The notes beneath the pieces were generated by a model. The model searched no databases. It worked only from the letters and a program-made list of their open reading frames with translations, and had not been told where the DNA came from. Both the position numbers and the translations under genes were made by a program. Below are positions 57,932-64,000 of a stretch of 64,000 bases of DNA, piece by piece. Each line of letters starts with the position of its first letter. The stretch's first letter is position 1. The stretch lies in assembly GCA_018806915.1 (NCBI GenBank), contig JAGKQI010000062.1, positions 434,001 through 498,000 on the forward strand, written 5' to 3'. This DNA is from Phytophthora colocasiae. Taxonomy: Eukaryota; Oomycota; Peronosporomycetes; Peronosporales; Peronosporaceae.

Positions 57932-60900
57932 GGTTCATGCGATATGTTAGCCGATAGGCCCCGACATATCCGATTCCGAACTCCGAACCTCCGATATTCC
58001 GATTAAGTATCAATTTTAAGATTCAGTAAAAAATAGTTTTGATCAGGCGCAGTGAACTACAACAGAGATGGCAGACGATGAAGAAAACCTCAGACAGAGG
58101 AGCGTTTAGAGCAACAAGAAGTTACGAGACTCATTCGTGAAGCGCTAAGCGGCGGCGGTTCCCCAGTGGTGCAATATCCCGAGGCAACTCGCGGAGATGG
58201 TCTGCTATCATCACTTTTCTCGTGGCCGGTCGTCGTATGGGTCCCTGAGTGCGAGAACCGGCTTCAGAAGCCATACTGTCTTAAAACGGGATGCTCGTGC
58301 TCACCACGTGAAAGAGTACCGACAGCGCACGGTGGAGGACGTAGACACCAAATACCATTTGCTATACATCAAGTACCAGTGCACTGAGACGATAAAGGGT
58401 GTTTTTCTACTGTGAATGCTGCTTTCGTTCAGCGCGATGCCTGTCTACTCATGCGCACTTTCCCTTCGTCATGACAAAGAAGTCCGGGCTGTCGAAGGAT
58501 TTGATGGAGCTAGTACACGACGGAATGACGTCGCCCCATGGGATTTCAAGTACAGTAGCAAGCATTCGGCGCCGTCGTGAGAAACGCTACAAGTTGCTGT
58601 GTCTGTTTGCTAACGCTGTTCGGCATCGACGATTGACCAACCCACTTTATTTACCACCTACACCACCTTCTGTCGGGCAGTATATGTGCCTCCAGAAACC
58701 GCTTGGAACTGAGACTCACAGCGGCCTGGCTACAGTCAACCAGCATTTACAGCAGTCTTTGTGAACAAGTAATGAGCCGCGCGAAGGTGAAGAAAGTGCT
58801 TGAGTCGACCACTCTGTTAAGTTCTGTAAGATGCTAAAAGTATGGCCAGGAGGTACTGGAAACCGAGAGAGCATGACTGACGCCAAGATGTTGCTGCTTC
58901 TCCAAAATGAGATTGGCCAGATTGTCGGAAGGCGCTTGACCCGGTCAGAAAATCACAGCGAGACTCGTGAGCTACTTGAGCATATAAAGGGTGCATTACA
59001 CTCAACAGAAGATGATGATGAGCGGGTTGTCGTTAGTGACAACGCTAATGCGATTCGAAGCCTTGTGAATAGCGTGTTTGGAGATTCTGTAGGCGTTCGA
59101 CAGGACCCTTTTCACGTTGTCCAGCGCTTTACTGAGAAGATCAAGAGCAAAATGGAGCGCAAAATTGTGGCACAGCAATTGCATGAAGCGCTGTACAGCA
59201 TAGACGGAGAACTTCGCCCTCCAGAAGAGATGGCATTTCGCTTCGAAACTGTTCTTCATAACGTGAATCTTGCCGATATTAGTTGCACCATACAGGAGTG
59301 GACAGGAAGCGTTGATAGTAATTTGAAGCAGATTCGCCGTGGAGATTTATATGTGGATTGCAACGTGTTCAGCGAAGGAGGAGGCAGCTATGTCCGTGTT
59401 GTCTCCACAAGTCAACTGGAAGGTTTCCACTCTGCACCAAAGAAGATGCTTGCTCGTTCGGTCTCTGTTGAAATTGGGCTTCGCATTCTCGATTTGTTCA
59501 TTTTGAAGCATAATTTGAAGATCGGGTCGCAATACGGACGCAACCCGCCTCTGCATGATGCTGACATTCTCACAATAATACAAACTGAAACACTATGTAG
59601 AGGAGATTCCGTTGAATCTCCACAGCTTGAGTTTGCAGCCGAGCTCATCCTCCGAACCACTTCGACAGCCAACTTATCGATCCGCTACAGACCTGACTTC
59701 GGCTTCGAACAATGGAATCAAATGTTCGAAACTGTCCGTATCAATAGTCAGGCACTGGAGAATAGTCTACAACGCGCTCATCAACACAGCGCAAGTATTC
59801 GTGAACTTCTTTCCAAGCAATTGGCATTTATCGAAACACGCAGACTACCCTGAGCCGAGTTCTTCAACTCCTTGTGCATCAATGAACTAGACTACGAGGC
59901 CGCCATTGATTCTCTGACAAGAGTACTCACCGCTTCGGCAAGTTCGATCTGAGCAGCAAGCTTCGGGGCAGAGCTGGGCAGACTGCGTGATGGTAACTAA
60001 TTATCATGTACAACATCGTGGTATCTTCGAACACGAACACTTGTTTAAACCTCCGGCGACGAAGCTTTGCCACGTTAGCATCTAAGATAGACGGTCTATC
60101 ATCTCACACTTCACAGGACATGCAGCCATCCTGAGGTCGAAATCTGTTCTGGCCTTACACGAGCAGAACCCCGTGATGACAATTCTCACGTGAACAGGAG
60201 TTTCAGATCCAATTGTTCAATGCACTGCGAAAAATGGCAGGAATTTCGTAAGCGCCGGCAAGTGTTTTCCATGGTGTACGACTTTGCATGCTGTATATGT
60301 ACTGAATTTACCTCAAGTCGCAGTTTGTACTTCTGAAGATATGGGATAACTTGAAGCACAAGGCTAACCAAAGCACAAAACTCAAGATAAAACTGAAGCT
60401 GAGCCCCCGAACAAATTGCCAACTTACGCTGCACAGATATCCACAAAACTAGATCGGAAAAAGATACTCAACAACCTGCCAGTCGCCCAAGCAGTAGCCT
60501 TCAGCCCCAAGCTTCAAAAGCTAATGCATTGTCAGTTGTTCATACTTCAACGGGAACAAACAATAACGGCGAGGCAGCGGAGGAAGGATTGCCAGTATTG
60601 AGACTCCATCTCCCCAGCGAATTCCAACGAATTTCGTGTCGTCGATTCCCAAGTCGCCCCCAGCGGCATCTTTCACGGGAACAGCAATGTTCCAAGCGCC
60701 TGCAACAATAACACCAGAGCATGTGTCAATGTTACGTGCACTCTCAAAGTCAATTCCTAATTCAAATGGGAAGTGGGAGTACATTCAGACTGTGTACCAG
60801 AAGCATTATCCACATTTGCCACTCTCAAACAATGCCTTACGCTGCCGTTTGAAAGAGAAGAAGCCAGGACCAAACGTCTGCACCACAGCACCAGCCTGCT

Positions 60901-61493
60901 CATCTGCAGCACCAGTAATGCCGCTACGAAAGCGACGAACGACTTCATGCAGTAGCTGTCGTCAGCGCAAAACGAGATGCGGTGATCTCACACGAAATCC
61001 CTATTGTACACAGGCAGTCAATACGGACAACAACAGCGTAAAGAGAAGCAGATTAGATGAATATCTGGTTCGCGATATATCTCACTAATCGTACTGCATA
61101 TAAGTACCTGGTCGCACGTCTTGCTTTCCTTCGCTCAATGGCCTCGAGATAGTGTATTCTCCCAGTCGACAATGTGTAAATGACCTCGCGAATTGAGTAC
61201 AGTGCCTACACGAACGTGCAAACAGTCAATCAGTATTGTGTAAAGCTGGGCGGCCATTAACAACAAGATACAAAGGTTATTGTTGTATGACACCACACCT
61301 TGGACGGGAACACTCTGCTGTAGCAGCCCATAGCTGCGTCCTTCTGCATTGCTGTATGATGTGTGATATCACCGTCGTGTCTGAGCCCAAATACTGGGGA
61401 ATGAACCGGGACAAAAGCGGTGAAAACCGGTACCGTCCGGTCGGAAGTGGTGCCGACCGGTTGCGGGTCAAGCCCCAGAATAACGTATGAACC
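57932..61493 (+). mobile_element. DNA transposon copy C (3562 bp)
   Basis: Same architecture. Its left hairpin is damaged (GATATGTTAGCCGATAGG), reducing the arm by several bases. The right end is intact and followed by TTAGATGG. Confidence 0.83.
58068..61088 (+). pseudogene. DDE-type transposase, copy C, frameshifted
   Basis: It carries the longest open catalytic segment of the three: 58831-59853 (340 aa) covers the second aspartate (VVSDNAN), the QDPFHVVQRF block and the TSQLEGFHSA glutamate in one frame. The N-terminal part is broken several times (for example at about 58085 and 58310), and so is the region 59853-60636. The C-terminal part 60636-61088 is open. Confidence 0.74.
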
Positions 61494-61523
61494 TTAGATG
61501 GTACTACTACATGTACTGTAGTA

Positions 61524-61880
61524 CAAATAACGACGGAAAAACCCGCCGGGAAATGTTAGTGCTTTCAATAGTTAAGAACGGGCAGCTTACACGACGGAAA
61601 AACACGACGTCTGGCATTACTGTTTTCTATTGGCTCAAAATTGAAATCTATGTCCCAAAGTCCAATTTTTGTTCATTACAAAATTCTGTTTTATCCAATA
61701 GAATCGGCAAAGCAAAATTTACAGCTATTATAAATAATATTCAACCAATCGAAGAAGTGATTTGCGGAAAATGGTTCACTTTTTTTGTATTCTTAGTGAG
61801 TTTTTCACCAGGTGGTCGGATGAACATTGCTGGACTTACGACGTCTTTTTGAGTCCGTCGTCTTTTTCCGTCGTTATTTG
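61524..61880. mobile_element. 357 bp MITE with TA target duplication
   Basis: Perfect 18 bp terminal inverted repeats, CAAATAACGACGGAAAAA at 61524-61541 and its reverse complement at 61863-61880, flanked by TA on both sides (61522-61523 and 61881-61882). The interior is AT-rich and noncoding. It repeats the ACGACGGAAAAA motif inside the left end and its complement inside the right end. The TA duplication suggests mobilisation by a Tc1/mariner-type transposase. It sits about 200 bp upstream of the second phosphate-carrier start codon, in the likely promoter. Confidence 0.85.
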
Positions 61881-61882
61881 TA

Positions 61883-62078
61883 TGTATCAGTGGATTCACA
61901 GCAGATGTTGCTCGAATTCTTGACATTAGTGTGTACCACTTTGTAAATGTTGCCCCAACGGTTTCGAATAAAACTGTTTGAAACTGCTTGGCCACGCGCC
62001 TCCTCAGCCTCAGATCTCGCTCTCGTCTCCCTTTTTAACGTCATTCGCCATCCACCCGTCGACCTCCCAGTTGCCATC
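61883..62078 (+). promoter_or_regulatory. Proximal promoter / 5' UTR of phosphate carrier 2
   Basis: 196 bp between the MITE and the ATG. A pyrimidine-rich stretch (CTCGCTCTCGTCTCCC, about 62014-62030) precedes the start, as is common near oomycete transcription starts. No exact initiator is claimed. Confidence 0.4.
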
Positions 62079-63116
62079 ATGAGCGCTTTCTTCCCTGTTA
62101 TCTCGTCGCTGAACCCTGCCGTGCCGTCGGTGGCCGCCCCTAAGGCTCGCCCGACCTCGGTGCTTGCCACTTCGGCTGCCAAGTGGGACGCTCGCCTCTC
62201 GCACGACCCCATTCACGACAATGCCTACTACGGCAAGTGCATGATCGGCGGTATCCTCTCGTGCGGTCTTACCCACACGGGCATCACTCCGCTTGATGTG
62301 GTGAAGTGTAACATGCAGGTCAACCCCGCCAAGTACAACGGACTGCTGCCTGGCCTCAAGACCATCGCATCGGAGGAGGGCGCTGGAGCTCTGTTCAAGG
62401 GCTGGGCCCCTACGGCCATCGGTTACTCGGCTCAGGGTATGTGCAAGTTCGGCTTCTACGAGTTCTTCAAGGACTTCTACAGCAGCATGGCTGGTGAGGA
62501 GAACGCGTACAAGTACCGTGGTGCCATCTACCTCGCAGGTTCGGCTTCTGCTGAGTTCTTCGCCGACATGGCTCTTTGCCCCATGGAAATGGTTAAGGTG
62601 AAGGTGCAGACTTCTCCTGCCGGCACTTTTCCCGTGGAGTTCGGCGCCGCTGTGGCCGCCATGAAAGCCAACTCGGCTGAGACGCGTTTCCCGTTCGGTT
62701 CTTTGGTGCCTCTGTGGTCGCGCCAGATTCCGTACACCATGGCCAAGTTCTTCTTCTTCGAGAAGGTCGTGGAGGCTTTCTACACGTACGTGTTCACGGA
62801 GCCCAAGAGCACGTACCCTAAGAGCACTCAGCTTGGTGTCACCTTCGCTTCTGGTTACCTGGCTGGTGTCATTTGTGCCATCGTGTCGCACCCTGCCGAC
62901 TCCGTTGTGTCGCTCATGGGCAAGGCTGAGAACAAGGGCAAGGGATTCGGTCAGATCGCTAGCGAGACCGGTCTGGTGAACCTGGCCACTAAGGGTCTTG
63001 GCACGCGTATCATTATGATCGGTACGCTGACGGGTGCTCAGTGGTGGATCTACGACACGTTCAAGACGGCCATGGGCATGGGAACGAGCGGTGGCGCTGC
63101 CCCCAAGAAGAACTAA
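62079..63116 (+). CDS. Mitochondrial phosphate carrier, paralogue 2
   Basis: The 345-aa single-exon protein is a close homologue of the gene at 49729. It has the same three carrier signatures (PLDVVKCNMQ, PMEMVKVKVQ, PADSVVSLMG) and ends APKKN. The frame is open 44 codons further upstream, but the start at 62079 is chosen because it matches the first residues of paralogue 1 (MSxFFPVIS). Codon use is strongly biased to C/G-ending codons, more so than in paralogue 1, suggesting the more highly expressed copy. A MITE lies in its upstream region. It should import phosphate into the matrix. Confidence 0.95.
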   Translation: MSAFFPVISSLNPAVPSVAAPKARPTSVLATSAAKWDARLSHDPIHDNAYYGKCMIGGILSCGLTHTGITPLDVVKCNMQVNPAKYNGLLPGLKTIASEEGAGALFKGWAPTAIGYSAQGMCKFGFYEFFKDFYSSMAGEENAYKYRGAIYLAGSASAEFFADMALCPMEMVKVKVQTSPAGTFPVEFGAAVAAMKANSAETRFPFGSLVPLWSRQIPYTMAKFFFFEKVVEAFYTYVFTEPKSTYPKSTQLGVTFASGYLAGVICAIVSHPADSVVSLMGKAENKGKGFGQIASETGLVNLATKGLGTRIIMIGTLTGAQWWIYDTFKTAMGMGTSGGAAPKKN

Positions 63117-63517
63117 GTACGTTTCTTGATGGCCTGAAGATCTCGGTGACGTAGTTACCATTCCTCTGTCTTGTCTCCTGCTGAGTCAAACAGTGCTGGA
63201 GAAGGCGTACCCGAACGGTGCCGAGAGAAGACCGACGGTCGGAATGTAATCTGCTCCGTAGCGTCTTTAGAAAATGCTGGTTTAGCTATTTGCAACAAAA
63301 ACTAATCAACAAGACCTTGCGGAACAAAGGTGTCAGTGCTGTCGAAACGAAGCTTATCCAGATTTAGTTGATATCTAACCTACGACCGAGCATATAGCGC
63401 GCAGCTTTGTTAAACATGTTACAGGCAAATACCCTGCAGCATTGCACAATTCTATGGCCAATGTCAAACAAGGAACCTCCACGTGGTTATTAGTCATTTT
63501 ATCCTTTGTCAAGCATT
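63117..63517. other. Convergent intergenic region
   Basis: 401 bp between phosphate carrier 2 and kish. It holds the two 3' UTRs; nothing else recognised. Confidence 0.6.
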
Positions 63518-63816
63518 CTACGAGAAGAAGAGTGTGTGCACAGCCATAAACACGAGGGCACCCGCCACGTATTGGCTCTTGCGTTCCCCGATGCGTGAGG
63601 CTTTCCAGCAGAGCCCTCCTAGGCCCTCGTGTTTGCCAGGCAGCTGACCGCGATCAAAGAGCGTGGGGAACTTCATCTTGACGTAGGTGCAGGTACAGAT
63701 GAAGAGCAGGATAACAGTGAGCAGCCCCTGGAGACTAAAGAGAGCCGACTGTAAACCAGCACACAGGCACAAATATTAGCCTTAGTCGCGCAGAGGATGA
63801 TCATCCTTCTTACCAT
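63518..63816 (-). CDS. Kish family membrane protein (TMEM167-like)
   Basis: A small Golgi/secretory-pathway membrane protein family conserved across eukaryotes. Exon 2 (63748-63518) encodes SALFSLQGLLTVILL, a first transmembrane helix with ICTCTYV, then a loop with GLCWKASRIGERKS and a second helix (YVAGALVFMAVHTLFF). Exon 1 is only the initiator ATG (63816-63814), immediately followed by GTAAGAAGG. The 65 bp intron ends TTTACAG. The join gives MSALFSLQG, the conserved family start, and a 77-aa protein of normal size. Confidence 0.9.
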
Positions 63817-63867
63817 TCTTTCGCTGTCTTTGGTATTTTTGGTATGTAGTATTGGGGAAGTTATCAT

Positions 63868-63951
63868 ACAAGATAAGAGCATAGAAACCGCACGGTACTA
63901 CCGAAGATGTACAAGATAAGAGCATAGAAACCGCACGGTACTACCGAAGAT
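63868..63951. repeat. 41 bp duplicated segment, period 43 bp
   Basis: Two exact copies of a 41 bp segment starting ACAAGATAAGAGC (63868-63908 and 63911-63951), separated by GT, in the upstream region of kish. Confidence 0.9.
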
Positions 63952-64000
63952 TTTATCTCTTTACCATACAAACCACCAAAACGGTGTGGTACACACCTAA

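Larger units (their letters stand above)
50784..61501 (+). mobile_element. Head-to-tail triplet of one DNA transposon
   Basis: Three copies (50792-54363, 54370-57925, 57932-61493) lie in the same orientation. The sequence TTAGATGG occurs before copy A (50784-50791), at both internal joints, and after copy C (61494-61501). At the internal joints the GG of the target also starts the next inverted repeat. The outer pair looks like an 8 bp target-site duplication for the whole block. Confidence 0.9.

Noticed and set aside
61947..62078. N-terminal extension of phosphate carrier 2 by 44 codons
   Set aside because: Not shared with paralogue 1, runs through promoter-like sequence, and the internal ATG matches the family start.
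62010..63161. 383-codon minus-strand ORF opposite phosphate carrier 2
   Set aside because: It is a shadow of a strongly GC3-biased gene; its translation is low-complexity H/R/S/E-rich with no domain.

Overview
The window looks like nuclear DNA of an oomycete, most likely Phytophthora or another Peronosporales genus. Reasons: compact intron-poor genes with 47-85 bp GT-AG introns, short intergenic gaps, eukaryotic core genes (RPN3, BRF1, NDUFA13, PAM16, IDI, mitochondrial phosphate carrier, kish), a Crypton tyrosine-recombinase element and other oomycete-type transposons. The genus is inferred, not proven.

Layout. (1) 1-30853: a nearly perfect head-to-tail array of about 29 units of 1.05 kb. 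Each unit carries a minus-strand tRNA-Ser(AGA) and a minus-strand tRNA-Val(AAC). The array runs off the left edge. Serine genes are uniform. Valine genes differ by small indels in a purine-rich tract covering the T-arm and the Pol III terminator. (2) 30854-36487: a mobile-element island. It holds a C2H2/RING-finger gene, a Copia 5' LTR with a gag remnant, an inverted 369 bp piece of the array with one intact tRNA-Val, and a 2 kb Crypton. The junctions share a GTACNGTAG core. Re-inverting the island gives a collinear order: array, Crypton, array, Copia. (3) 36767-50769: ordinary genes: RPN3, NDUFA13, BRF1, a cyclin, an EF-hand protein, PAM16/TIM16, IDI, a secreted Ser/Thr-rich protein, and the first phosphate-carrier gene. 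(4) 50784-61501: three head-to-tail copies of one 3.56 kb DNA transposon, sharing single copies of the target sequence TTAGATGG at the joints. (5) 61502-64000: a 357 bp TA-flanked MITE, the second phosphate-carrier gene, and kish.

Functional links. Several genes serve mitochondria (complex I subunit, import motor subunit, two phosphate carriers). BRF1, the factor that brings RNA polymerase III to tRNA genes, lies about 9 kb from the tRNA array; this may be chance. The three transposon copies separate two tandem phosphate-carrier paralogues.

Caution. Small indels are common in the repeats and rare in unique genes. Part of the variation in the array and the transposons could be unpolished long-read assembly error.
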